A stretch of DNA of 64,000 nucleotides, from IMG/VR virus record IMGVR_UViG_3300042922_000313, positions 1 to 64,000 of that record; one strand, 5' to 3'. The position numbers were made by a program, and so were the translations under genes. Source of the stretch: a virus. Numbering within the stretch: position 1 is the stretch's first letter; the number at the start of each line of letters is the position of its first letter. The notes under the pieces are model-generated. The model was given only the letters and a program-made list of their open reading frames with translations, was not told where the DNA came from and ran no database searches. Below are positions 55,304 to 63,160 of this stretch, one piece after another.

Positions 55304-55555
55304 ATGTTAAAGGAAAACAATAAAACGTTTAAACAAATTGACAATTACATTAGGAAACACACTCCTACAGTGTTTTCAAGAGGTTGTGGTAAATCTGGAA
55401 TGGTATTAAACATGATACAGATAAATTATGGTTTGGAGTTATATAAGGATGTTGTTAGAGATGCAACAGAGTATATGTCGTTTGAGCAAGTGCTAAAAAA
55501 TGTTGTTGATGCAATATATCAAGTATATAAGGAGAGTGAAGAAGATGAGGAATGA
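55304..55555 (+). CDS. Unknown helical protein
   Basis: 83 residues, ATG after AAAGGAGAACA. FKQIDNYIRKHTPTVFSRGCGKSGMVLNMIQINYGLELYKDVV then acidic end. The GCGKSGM loop resembles a P-loop only superficially. Unknown. Confidence 0.6.
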   Translation: MLKENNKTFKQIDNYIRKHTPTVFSRGCGKSGMVLNMIQINYGLELYKDVVRDATEYMSFEQVLKNVVDAIYQVYKESEEDEE

Positions 55556-55745
55556 TAAAAAGTATTTGGCAATTACATATGCGTGTGTATGGTTGTTTAT
55601 GCTTAATCTAGTATGGATGGGTCTAGAGTTGTTACCATACGGAGAAGTACAACATAGGATAGTAGATGATATTATTGCAATACCAATTCTATATTCATTT
55701 TATCTAAATGGATTGTATTACATAGAAAGAAAATACGGTGAATAA
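55545..55745 (+). CDS. Two-helix membrane protein
   Basis: 66 residues from ATG 55545 after AAGGAGAGTGAAG (an in-frame TTG upstream is unsupported). LAITYACVWLFMLNLVWMG (about 7-25) and AIPILYSFYLNGLYYI (about 45-60). Overlaps the preceding gene by 11 bp. Unknown. Confidence 0.6.
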   Translation: MRNDKKYLAITYACVWLFMLNLVWMGLELLPYGEVQHRIVDDIIAIPILYSFYLNGLYYIERKYGE

Positions 55746-55791
55746 TCACTTAGAATTTGGATTCCATTAGAAAGGAGAAAAGGAAATTAAA

Positions 55792-56076
55792 ATGGAGAAG
55801 CAATTATCAAATGAAATTAAAGTACTAATGTTGCTAAGCAATGGCTCAATTGGACTTAGAAAGATACATAAAGAAGCTACATTTCCGCAAATAGTTGAAC
55901 ACTTAAAAGATTATCGCTCTGTCAGGAACAATATAGTACCAAAAGAAGTAGAATTGGAAACGTGGAACGGACATAAAGGCTGGAGTTGCCCTAGCTGCGG
56001 TCAGTGGTGTTATGAGGAACACAACTATAATTATTGCGGTCGATGCGGTCAGAAGTTTCTACATGAAGAAAAATAA
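55792..56076 (+). CDS. Zinc-ribbon protein with C-terminal finger
   Basis: 94 residues, ATG after AGAAAGGAGAAAAGGAAATTAAA. Helical N-terminal half; the end WSCPSCGQWCYEEHNYNYCGRCGQKF is a complete zinc ribbon. Typical of phage early nucleic-acid-binding proteins. Confidence 0.65.
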   Translation: MEKQLSNEIKVLMLLSNGSIGLRKIHKEATFPQIVEHLKDYRSVRNNIVPKEVELETWNGHKGWSCPSCGQWCYEEHNYNYCGRCGQKFLHEEK

Positions 56077-56121
56077 TATAGAATGTCCGATTGTTGTGAT
56101 GTTCAGAAAGAGAGGTGTAGA

Positions 56122-56370
56122 GTGAGGCTAATTGATGCTGACGCTATGTTAAAAAGAAATGAACATAGTATATATGATACAACTGACTTGAAAGAAATGC
56201 TTGATTATGAGCCTACAGTCTATGATGTAGATAAGGTTGTTGAGCAGATAAAAGAAAATGTAAAAGAAAAATGTGCATGTGGTCTTAAATGTAAAGGATG
56301 TATTATAGAGTCAAATTGTGGGATTATAGAAACTATATCTATTGTAAAAGGAGCTATCAAGGATGAATAA
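56122..56370 (+). CDS. RLIDAD-type phage early protein
   Basis: 82 residues, GTG 56122 after AGAGAGGTGTAGA; the upstream in-frame start at 56083 is unlikely because this family begins with (M)RLIDADAML. The end has CACGLKCKGCIIESNCG, a Cys-rich zinc site. Widespread in Bacillota prophages; function unknown. Confidence 0.6.
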   Translation: MRLIDADAMLKRNEHSIYDTTDLKEMLDYEPTVYDVDKVVEQIKENVKEKCACGLKCKGCIIESNCGIIETISIVKGAIKDE

Positions 56371-56728
56371 ACAAGAGATTGAAAAAGACCTAGAAATATT
56401 AAAGTATTATGAATCAGAACCTTATTTCTTTTCAAAAGATATGACAGCACTACATGCATTCAGAAGAGCAATATCGGCATATGAGCAGCAATTACATAAC
56501 GGATGGATACCAGTATATGAACAATTACCCATTATACCACAAGAAAAGACTGACGAAGGATTTAATAGAGTAGCTGTATTAGTTACATCAAAACACGAAG
56601 ATATGACGGTTATTGAATGGTATGATCCAGAAGAGGGTGTCTTTTATGATGATTGGGATTTGTTGGCTAGTAAAGATGAATATGTAACAGCGTGGATGCC
56701 GTTACCGAAGCAATATACAACCAAATGA
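56363..56728 (+). CDS. DUF551-like protein
   Basis: 121 residues, overlapping the previous stop by 8 bp. Helical start, then NGWIPVYEQLPIIPQEKTDEGF...VAVLVTSKHEDMTVIEWYDPEEGVFYDDWDLL...VTAWMPLPK, the DUF551 pattern common in phage early regions. Biochemical role unknown. Confidence 0.7.
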   Translation: MNKQEIEKDLEILKYYESEPYFFSKDMTALHAFRRAISAYEQQLHNGWIPVYEQLPIIPQEKTDEGFNRVAVLVTSKHEDMTVIEWYDPEEGVFYDDWDLLASKDEYVTAWMPLPKQYTTK

Positions 56729-56755
56729 AAGATTTATTGGACGAAAGGAGATATT

Positions 56756-57076
56756 ATGAAAATTGCTTATATATTGTGTAACAACAGTTCATTATTTGAT
56801 GGGGCTGGACGTTATGATTTGGTACTAGAAGATAGAACTGTAATTGCACATCATGGATGTTCTAATCGGAGCTTTGCTAATCATGACTTAACGGTTTGGA
56901 AATTGAAAGAACTAAAAGAAAATGAAGTTAATATAGTAATGAGTGGCGATAAAGTTGTATGGTCAAAAGATGGTGACAATTTAGAAACAATGAGAGAATT
57001 TTATATAGCTAATAACAATTACGAATCTAAACATTGTTACGGATTTTCAGAGAATTGGAATTTAAGATTACGATAA
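56756..57076 (+). CDS. Unknown protein
   Basis: 106 residues, ATG after GAAAGGAGATATT. Beta-rich: AYILCNNSSLFDGAGRYDLVLEDRTVIAHHGCSNRS then WKLKELKENEVNIVMSGDKVVW. Unknown. Confidence 0.6.
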   Translation: MKIAYILCNNSSLFDGAGRYDLVLEDRTVIAHHGCSNRSFANHDLTVWKLKELKENEVNIVMSGDKVVWSKDGDNLETMREFYIANNNYESKHCYGFSENWNLRLR

Positions 57077-57088
57077 GGAGAATGTAAC

Positions 57089-57358
57089 ATGAAAACAACA
57101 CTAATAGAATGGGAAGAATTTAAATATAGTAATCCAATAATCAACTTTGGATGGTATCTAGTTGTGCTAAAGCCTAAGAATTGGAAAGAATGTGAAGACG
57201 GTGAATTGGACTATGCGGATTGGGTTTCTAGTTATGGATTTGAAAAGGCTTGGTATAACAATTCAAGGTTTTATGTAGCAAATCATCATGGATATGGAAC
57301 AGAAGAAGTGACTGAGAGAGTTGGATTGTTCGCAAAATTACCGAAAGTATCACTATAA
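57089..57358 (+). CDS. Unknown protein, DUF551-like pattern
   Basis: 89 residues, ATG after AAGGAGAATGTAAC. FGWYLVVLKPKNWKECEDGELDYADWVSSYGFEKAWYNNSRFYV then GLFAKLPKVSL resembles the WMPLPK-type end of DUF551 relatives. Unknown. Confidence 0.6.
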   Translation: MKTTLIEWEEFKYSNPIINFGWYLVVLKPKNWKECEDGELDYADWVSSYGFEKAWYNNSRFYVANHHGYGTEEVTERVGLFAKLPKVSL

Positions 57359-57426
57359 AGATAATTATGTATGAAGAACAATAACAACAAAGGTACATTC
57401 TATTGCAAAGTTAGGAGGTGGAATAT

Positions 57427-57708
57427 ATGAATCAGTATTTAGATGATATTTTTGACGCCATATACGATGAAAATAAAGATGAATATGGAGAAATGTATTC
57501 AAGTGTTTATAAATATGAATGCCGTAATATGTGTAATACACTTGACGATATGATAAGAATTTTAATGACTTATTTTACTATTAATGAATCTGATGTTGCT
57601 AAGTTAATTGTATTGTCAGAACAAAGGCACATTGGAAATGATTTAGAAATTGATTATAACAAACTTGAAAAAGTATCCGAAAATATACTTCTTAGTATTT
57701 TGTGTTAG
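57427..57708 (+). CDS. Unknown protein
   Basis: 93 residues from ATG 57427 after TAGGAGGTGGAATAT (GTG/ATG further up lies before that site). Acidic and helical, with NQYLDDIFDAIYDENKDEYGEM. Followed by a GTGCATT-type terminator. Unknown. Confidence 0.6.
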   Translation: MNQYLDDIFDAIYDENKDEYGEMYSSVYKYECRNMCNTLDDMIRILMTYFTINESDVAKLIVLSEQRHIGNDLEIDYNKLEKVSENILLSILC

Positions 57709-57732
57709 GCAAGAGTATTCTACAAAGAGATA

Positions 57733-57761
57733 AAAGTGCATTATGATATACAATGCACTTT
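57733..57761. terminator. Bidirectional GTGCATT hairpin
   Basis: AAAGTGCATT/AATGCACTTT (10 bp) with a 9-nt loop, between the convergent genes 57427 (plus) and 57768 (minus). Stem sequence is close to the elements at 35702 and 36240. Confidence 0.75.
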
Positions 57762-57767
57762 AATGAG

Positions 57768-58037
57768 CTAATCTATTTGATTTATAATTTGTTCTTTAAT
57801 CGTATCATATGTGCTAAAGATTTGAACTACTATGAATATATTAAACAATGGAAGTAATAGAGTACATATTGTGACCATCAAACCATTTTTATCATATAAT
57901 TTATCCCGTGCAGTATTAACTTTCTCTTTAGAATAAATCGCTTTTAATTCTTTGAACATTTTATGTTTGACATAAAATACTGCTAAAGTTGAAAATAATA
58001 CGCTAACTATATAAGCTTGAAAAAGAATAATTGACAT
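57768..58037 (-). CDS. Two-helix membrane protein, reversed orientation
   Basis: 89 residues, ATG after GGTGGTGATTGCAAT. Hydrophobic helices at about 3-22 (IILFQAYIVSVLFSTLAVFYV) and 50-75 (LMVTICTLLLPLFNIFIVVQIF). One of two minus genes in the right arm, so probably separately regulated (lysogenic conversion or exclusion are possible). Confidence 0.65.
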   Translation of the reverse strand: MSIILFQAYIVSVLFSTLAVFYVKHKMFKELKAIYSKEKVNTARDKLYDKNGLMVTICTLLLPLFNIFIVVQIFSTYDTIKEQIINQID

Positions 58038-58155
58038 ATTGCAATCACCACCCGTATTTTAATATTTAATTATATTATGAAATGGTTGAATATATGATTG
58101 CAAAAACTAATAAATCTGCAATTCGATTAGAAAGAAAAGAAAGGAGTATTAAATA

Positions 58156-58347
58156 ATGGATGATCAAGTATTAAAATATTTCAAGTTATGCAACCAAAGA
58201 TATAGATTAGATAATGCAATCAATTATTTATCGCATTCGAATAAGAAAGATGGTTTTGAGTATGAAGTACTGGATTATGCCAAAGATGAAATTGCTAAAG
58301 TAAATATGAGAATTAATGGAATGAAAAGAAAACTTGGCATTAGATAA
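58156..58347 (+). CDS. Small helical protein
   Basis: 63 residues, ATG after AAAGGAGTATTAAATA. DDQVLKYFKLCNQRYRLDNAINYL and a basic helical end. Unknown. Confidence 0.6.
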   Translation: MDDQVLKYFKLCNQRYRLDNAINYLSHSNKKDGFEYEVLDYAKDEIAKVNMRINGMKRKLGIR

Positions 58348-58354
58348 TATATAT

Positions 58355-58645
58355 TTACCTTAACACCCAGCGTGACTCTCGTACATAATAATCAAGAATG
58401 ACTTCGTGCTGCCTACCATAATTAGTACAGAAACAGCAGTATGATATTATATTACCTTTATTAGTGAATGATTTAATAGCATCAATTTTAATGGTATGTT
58501 GTAATCCTTCAGAATCAATAAAACCGAAATGAGTAGGTCGCATTTTACCTTCAGAAGAGAATATTGCTCTAACTGGAACGACTTTAAGTTTATCGAAATC
58601 GATTTGTTCTTTCTTAGGATTGGGATAGTTGCCAAATGCTCCCAT
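58355..58645 (-). CDS. Unknown protein, reversed orientation
   Basis: 96 residues, ATG after AAAGGAGTTGATACTACT. Beta-rich, with VVPVRAIFSSEGKMRPTHFGFIDSEG and YCCFCTNYGRQHEV. Converges with 58156; no terminator between them beyond a few bases. Unknown. Confidence 0.6.
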   Translation of the reverse strand: MGAFGNYPNPKKEQIDFDKLKVVPVRAIFSSEGKMRPTHFGFIDSEGLQHTIKIDAIKSFTNKGNIISYCCFCTNYGRQHEVILDYYVRESRWVLR

Positions 58646-58713
58646 AGTAGTATCAACTCCTTTGATTATAGTATATCAAAATAAGTGGGAATCAACAATA
58701 AAATATTTTTAAG

Positions 58714-58760
58714 ATAATATATATAAAACTATTGACAATGATTTGTAGAGGTGATATAAT
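58714..58760 (+). promoter_or_regulatory. Strong sigma-A promoter with AT-rich element
   Basis: AAGATAATATATATAAAAC (58711-58729), TTGACA (58732-58737), 17-bp spacer, TATAAT (58755-58760). Drives the AbrB-like regulator and the last operon of the window. Confidence 0.85.
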
Positions 58761-58843
58761 ACTTATTGTAACAGAGAAGAAATTACATAGAAACAGTGAA
58801 CGTAGTAAATATAAAACAGAAAACAAGAAAAAAGGAGAACGAA

Positions 58844-59134
58844 ATGAAAACAACTGGAATTATTAGGAGAATCGATGATTTAGGAAGGGTAGCTATACCA
58901 AAGGAAATTAGAAGAACTATGGGAATACATGAAGGTGATCCATTGGAAATATTCACGGAGAATGATGGAATTATATTTAAGAAGTACAATACTGGAGAAA
59001 ATATAGCAGAACTAGTTAGAGGAATTATAATTGATATCAATGACAATATGTTTGAAGTCGATATTACATACGATAATAAGCAGAAAGTGCTAATGCTATT
59101 AAAGGAAGCAACTAAAATATTAGATAATAAATAA
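58844..59134 (+). CDS. AbrB/SpoVT-type transition-state regulator
   Basis: 96 residues from ATG 58844 after AAAGGAGAACGAA (GTG/ATG further up is unsupported). KTTGIIRRIDDLGRVAIPKEIRRTMGIHEGDPLEIFTENDGIIFKKY is a complete AbrB N-terminal swapped-hairpin DNA-binding domain; a short C-terminal multimerisation part follows. It may be a global phage regulator or an antitoxin-like partner of the distant MazF protein. Confidence 0.88.
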   Translation: MKTTGIIRRIDDLGRVAIPKEIRRTMGIHEGDPLEIFTENDGIIFKKYNTGENIAELVRGIIIDINDNMFEVDITYDNKQKVLMLLKEATKILDNK

Positions 59135-59181
59135 TCACAAAGAAGACTGAATTGGTTTGATAATTTGAAAGGAGAAGTAGT

Positions 59182-59493
59182 ATGGATGATATAATAGAAA
59201 GACACAGAGAAGAGTATTTTGATTGGTTGCGGTTAAGTTATGAATTAAGTCATAGTTTTGATACTTTGAGTGGAACACATTACATCTATCACTCACAAAC
59301 TATTAATAATAAGTGTGTCAGTTTTGAGATTTTTGAAGACAAATATATATCTGGAACAAAATATAGTTTGTGTATAATCAACAATGGATCAGCAGGAAAC
59401 TTAATTGCCATACAAATAGCAGACGACTCAGAAGAAGGTGTAGATAATTTATTTAAACAGTTAGAGAGTTATGAAAACATAGTTAAGCAATAA
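59182..59493 (+). CDS. Unknown protein
   Basis: 103 residues, ATG after GAAAGGAGAAGTAGT. Helical start, then strand-rich KCVSFEIFEDKYISGTKYSLCIINNGSAGNL. Unknown. Confidence 0.6.
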   Translation: MDDIIERHREEYFDWLRLSYELSHSFDTLSGTHYIYHSQTINNKCVSFEIFEDKYISGTKYSLCIINNGSAGNLIAIQIADDSEEGVDNLFKQLESYENIVKQ

Positions 59494-59526
59494 AGATCGT
59501 GTATTTCACGTTAAAAAAGGAGAGTT

Positions 59527-59682
59527 ATGGACGAATATAAAATTGAGTTTTATAAGAATGATGAAGAAATAGACATTTCAGAATTACCTGATGAATACTT
59601 AAATGGAATTATTCTATTGTGTCAAAGCGAAATTGCAAACAGAGAAAGATTAGAAAGAGTTTTTAAAAGAATGTTTAACTAA
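59527..59682 (+). CDS. 51-residue acidic protein
   Basis: ATG after AAAGGAGAGTT. DEYKIEFYKNDEEIDISELPDEYL and a helical end ANRERLERVFKRMFN. Unknown. Confidence 0.55.
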   Translation: MDEYKIEFYKNDEEIDISELPDEYLNGIILLCQSEIANRERLERVFKRMFN

Positions 59683-59741
59683 ATAATAACATCAATCTGG
59701 AATTTGGTATGAAAAAATATAAAGAAAGGAATATAAAAACA

Positions 59742-60155
59742 ATGGGAATGTATACTCAGGTAAGAGGTTGGCTAAACATAGACAGCATAGGAGATTATGA
59801 AGGTAAGAATTTTGAAGAGATCGAAAGAAAGTTGTTATCTGCACAAGAAGGATTTCAAAGAGATACTACTATTAAATCGGATAGGAGATGGGTATGTTAT
59901 GATACATATGCACACAGAGGCGGTAACGGTAGCGTATATATTTTCTTTGGTACTGAATTAAAGAATTATGATAGCGACGCTGAACAGTGGATTAAATATT
60001 TATTAAACTTCTTTCCGAATGCAGAAGGTAGAATCGATTTTCAGTATGAAGAAGATGAATATCACTATTATTATTGGTTGATAGCAAAAGGTAAAATAGT
60101 AAAAGAAGACACAGAAGAGATTTATTGTGAAGGATATGGAAACATGTATAAATAA
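59742..60155 (+). CDS. Unknown protein, phage early family
   Basis: 137 residues from ATG 59742 after GAAAGGAATATAAAAACA (or ATG two codons later). GMYTQVRGWLNIDSIGDYEGKNFEEIERKLLSAQEG and SVYIFFGTELKNYDSDAEQWIKYLLNFFP: mixed alpha/beta with aromatic core; the type is frequent in phages but has no assigned function. Confidence 0.6.
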   Translation: MGMYTQVRGWLNIDSIGDYEGKNFEEIERKLLSAQEGFQRDTTIKSDRRWVCYDTYAHRGGNGSVYIFFGTELKNYDSDAEQWIKYLLNFFPNAEGRIDFQYEEDEYHYYYWLIAKGKIVKEDTEEIYCEGYGNMYK

Positions 60156-60200
60156 CCACATCAATTGTGATATTGGTGTGAAAAAAGAAAAGGAGATAGT

Positions 60201-60536
60201 ATGGAAAATTTTGATGAAAAGTTAGTTGATTTAATACAGAAGAAAATTATTACAGATATTTCAAAACAGGAATTAGTTTCTGTGGCATATGGTGACAGAA
60301 TTCCATTACCTAGCACTTTAATTAAAGAAGTGTATCAGTCATTAGATTTAGAAAAGATTAAATTAAGACTAAAAGAAAATCTTGAAAATGAAATGGCTGA
60401 TAAAATTGCAAATAAGTTGCTTACTGAATACTCGAATGATATTAAACAGATTATGAGTAACCGTGAGTTAAGAGAAGATTTACGCCATTATGCTAGAGAA
60501 AAAATAAGAGCAATCGCAGAATCGGTTAGTGGATAA
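60201..60536 (+). CDS. Unknown helical protein
   Basis: 111 residues, ATG after AAAGGAGATAGT. Almost wholly helical with charged heptads in the second half (KIKLRLKENLENEMADKIANKLL). Similar in style to the protein at 62378. Unknown. Confidence 0.6.
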   Translation: MENFDEKLVDLIQKKIITDISKQELVSVAYGDRIPLPSTLIKEVYQSLDLEKIKLRLKENLENEMADKIANKLLTEYSNDIKQIMSNRELREDLRHYAREKIRAIAESVSG

Positions 60537-60575
60537 ATACTTTAAATCAATTCATTAAAGTGTAAAGGAGGAATT

Positions 60576-60833
60576 ATGGATAATAACAAAATATTACAAA
60601 CAGAAAATATAAATAGTTTCTTTGTTATTGTAGCAGATAGAGATGGTGTTAGAAAGTATATTAGTAGAACTTTCCCAAGAGTGTTTCAATATACAATAAA
60701 ATTAAATCAAGTACAAAGATTTAATACTGAAGAACAAGCTAATAAATTCATCAAAGGATTTAATGATTATGGCAAATATGTAATTGAAAATCCAAAAATA
60801 AGGAAAGTTTATAAACAATTAAGATTATTATAG
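60576..60833 (+). CDS. Unknown small protein
   Basis: 85 residues, ATG after AAAGGAGGAATT. SFFVIVADRDGVRKYISRTFPRVFQYTIKLNQVQRFNTEEQANKFIKGF: strands with a helix that begins with a TEEQANKFI motif typical of phage early proteins. Unknown. Confidence 0.6.
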   Translation: MDNNKILQTENINSFFVIVADRDGVRKYISRTFPRVFQYTIKLNQVQRFNTEEQANKFIKGFNDYGKYVIENPKIRKVYKQLRLL

Positions 60834-60881
60834 AAACAATATAAAACTAAGTATTGATAGTAAAATTTGAAAGGAGAGAAT

Positions 60882-61181
60882 ATGAGAAATTTTAGTGAAG
60901 AGAATATTAATAATATGGTTATTAAACCACACAATATTGTATTCGCATGGACAAGTGAACCTGATTATGAAATGAATAGAATAATGGTATTAAACAATAT
61001 TGAAGGACTTGACAAGTGGGATGAATACTTAGTTTTAGAAGGTGGACACTGTAGTTGTTATGATTTTGATGAAACATCGTGGTGTGGTACTGTTTATACA
61101 AAACAAGAATTATTAGCAATAGCCAATGCTGAGTACAATAAGAATAACACATTTTGGGATATGGTGAGTAGTTATTTATAA
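60882..61181 (+). CDS. Unknown protein of a phage early family
   Basis: 99 residues from ATG 60882 after AAAGGAGAGAAT. EYLVLEGGHCSCYDFDETSWCGTVYTKQELLAIAN carries the GGHCSC...W signature recurring in phage proteins. Cys/His suggest a metal site. Unknown. Confidence 0.6.
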   Translation: MRNFSEENINNMVIKPHNIVFAWTSEPDYEMNRIMVLNNIEGLDKWDEYLVLEGGHCSCYDFDETSWCGTVYTKQELLAIANAEYNKNNTFWDMVSSYL

Positions 61182-61237
61182 AATCAAATACGAATTCTAA
61201 CGTATAAAGTATAAAGCAATAAAGGAGAATGAAAGAA

Positions 61238-61522
61238 ATGAAGAAGAAAGTAATTACAGCAATATTAACAGTAGTATTAATGATTTCATTAACAGGATGT
61301 ACAGAGAAAACAATGGCTAAGAATTTTGGTGGAGATATGACAATTGATTTACCAGCTAATCAGAAGTTAGAAATGATCACATGGAAAGACGATGATTCAC
61401 TTTGGTACTTAACTAAGCCAATGACAGAAGAAAATGTAGCTGAGACACATACGTTCCAACAAGACAGTTCATGGGGTATTTTTGAAGGTACTGTAACTAT
61501 TGTTGAGAGTAAGACAGAATAG
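61238..61522 (+). CDS. Phage lipoprotein
   Basis: 94 residues from ATG 61238 (a second in-frame ATG at 61229 touches the AAAGGAG). Signal peptide KKKVITAILTVVLMISLTGC with lipobox LTGC; mature part (TEKTMAKNFGGDMTIDLPANQKLEMITWKDDDSLWYLTKP) is beta-rich and predicted on the outer face of the membrane. Surface lipoproteins of phages often block superinfection; this is inference. Confidence 0.8.
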   Translation: MKKKVITAILTVVLMISLTGCTEKTMAKNFGGDMTIDLPANQKLEMITWKDDDSLWYLTKPMTEENVAETHTFQQDSSWGIFEGTVTIVESKTE

Positions 61523-61533
61523 GAGATTATACA

Positions 61534-61743
61534 ATGAATAAAAAGTTATTTGGATATTCAATTGGAAATGAATTAGCCGTAGGAATTTGTAAGGCAGAAA
61601 CAGTAAAAGAAGTAACTAACCATTTATATGATACATACCCATTAAAAAGAGATTTTATATTTGTCAAAGAGATTACAGATGAAGAATTGGATGAATATGA
61701 TTTAGTGGAAATTCATACAGAAGACGAAGATGAATTATTTTAA
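61534..61743 (+). CDS. Small acidic protein
   Basis: 69 residues, ATG after TAGGAGATTATACA. Ends in a Glu/Asp stretch. Between the lipoprotein and the protease genes. Unknown. Confidence 0.6.
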   Translation: MNKKLFGYSIGNELAVGICKAETVKEVTNHLYDTYPLKRDFIFVKEITDEELDEYDLVEIHTEDEDELF

Positions 61744-61794
61744 CAAATAAATGTAACATTTGATATTATTAAATCAAAATAATTGAGGTGAAGA

Positions 61795-62343
61795 ATGGAA
61801 GATAGGGTATATCGACAAGGAAGAATAGTATTTTTATCAGGTGTAATAACACAAGAATCTGCCGGAGAAGTTATCAATCACCTTCTCAATTTAATTCAAT
61901 ATGATGATCAAGAAGACGAAAAACAGAAAGAATACAAGAGAGAAGATATTAAACTATTTATTAAGTCTAATGGTGGAACCGTGACTGATATGTTTGGGAT
62001 GATTGATTTAATAGAAAGTAGTAAAACACCAATTAATACATATGCAATAGGTAACATAGCTAGTGCCGCTGTTCCATTATTTATTAGTGGAAAGAAAAGA
62101 TATATCTATAAAAACACAGAAGTCATGATACATACATGCTCCGGTGGAACTAGAGGAAAAATTCAAGATATGATTGAAACTATTAAGAATGTAGAAGATA
62201 CACAAGTAATGATTGATAATTATATTTTGTCAAAGACAAAGATTGCCAAAGAAAGATTAGTTGAAGTGAGAGAAAAGAAACTTGATTGGTATTTATATGC
62301 CGATGAAGCGGTTAAATTAGGAATTGCGGATGAGATTTTATAG
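61795..62343 (+). CDS. ClpP-like serine peptidase
   Basis: 182 residues, ATG after TTGAGGTGAAGA. The ClpP fold is visible: IKLFIKSNGGTVTDMFGMIDLIESSKTPINTYAIGNIASAAVPLFISGKKRY with nucleophile Ser90 in GNIASAA and His113 in VMIHTCSGG; the acid is probably in the WYLYADEAVKLGIAD region. The Ser follows Ala-Ser rather than the usual ASMA pattern. In phages such proteins mature heads or modulate host proteolysis; here it is outside the head operon, favouring the latter. Confidence 0.78.
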   Translation: MEDRVYRQGRIVFLSGVITQESAGEVINHLLNLIQYDDQEDEKQKEYKREDIKLFIKSNGGTVTDMFGMIDLIESSKTPINTYAIGNIASAAVPLFISGKKRYIYKNTEVMIHTCSGGTRGKIQDMIETIKNVEDTQVMIDNYILSKTKIAKERLVEVREKKLDWYLYADEAVKLGIADEIL

Positions 62344-62377
62344 AAGAGGTATTTTATTAGATGAAAGGAGAAAATAG

Positions 62378-62956
62378 ATGAAAGTAAATATTGAAATGAA
62401 TAATCTTGAATTATTAATTCAAGAAGCTATGAGCAAAAATATTGAAACGGTTATTAAAGACGAAGTTAATAAAACAATAAATAAAACTATTGAAAAGGAA
62501 ACAAAAGGTGTAGTAGATGAAATCGTGCAAATGAAAATGAATGAGTTTGTAAAGGAATACATAGAAAAAGCAGTTATTACAGTTGGTGGAGGATTTTACT
62601 CTAAAGAAGAAGCTCAGACATATACAGTTGAACAATACATAAGAAAAGAGTTAGCTGACGTTCTTTCATCAAAATCATTAAAAGTCAAGAAGAACGACAG
62701 ATACAATGATAGTTATGAAAGCATTTCATTTGAAGAATTTATTAAGAGATCATTTAATCCTGAAGAAATTGTAAGGAAGGAACTAACTAAATTCATAGAT
62801 GATACAAAGAAAGAAATTAATCAAAAAATTAATGATACATTTACAAGTGTAACTAAAAATATGCTTTCCGAGACAGTGTTTAATGTACTTATGAAAAACG
62901 ATACCTTTGTGCAGCTTAATAATAGTATTAAATGTATTACCGATAAGAAGGAATAA
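62378..62956 (+). CDS. Coiled-coil protein
   Basis: 192 residues, ATG after GAAAGGAGAAAATAG. Very charged helix at residues 20-60 (VIKDEVNKTINKTIEKETKGVVDEIVQMK), a short core (ITVGGGFYSKEEAQTYTVEQYI) and a helical end. Downstream of the ClpP-like gene and possibly a substrate or adaptor. Unknown. Confidence 0.6.
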   Translation: MKVNIEMNNLELLIQEAMSKNIETVIKDEVNKTINKTIEKETKGVVDEIVQMKMNEFVKEYIEKAVITVGGGFYSKEEAQTYTVEQYIRKELADVLSSKSLKVKKNDRYNDSYESISFEEFIKRSFNPEEIVRKELTKFIDDTKKEINQKINDTFTSVTKNMLSETVFNVLMKNDTFVQLNNSIKCITDKKE

Positions 62957-62959
62957 CCT

Positions 62960-63121
62960 ATGGAAGAAATCATTCAAGATTGGGAAAGTTGCGAATACAT
63001 ACATACCACATATTATGAATATGATACGGGATATTCTGAATATGGATGTTGCCTGACTGGGTTTGGATGCTTAGGAGATAAGTATTGTCCATTGTGTTTC
63101 AAGTATAAAAAAGATGAATAG
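62960..63121 (+). CDS. Small Cys-rich protein
   Basis: 53 residues, ATG 4 bp after the preceding stop. SCEYIHTTYYEYDTGYSEYGCCLTGFGCLGDKYCPLCFKYKKDE: six Cys in the second half make a zinc site likely. The ribosome site AAGAAGGAATAACCT is good. Unknown. Confidence 0.6.
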   Translation: MEEIIQDWESCEYIHTTYYEYDTGYSEYGCCLTGFGCLGDKYCPLCFKYKKDE

Positions 63122-63160
63122 AATAGAGGGTTTATGTTATTTTTTGAAAGGAGAAATTAG

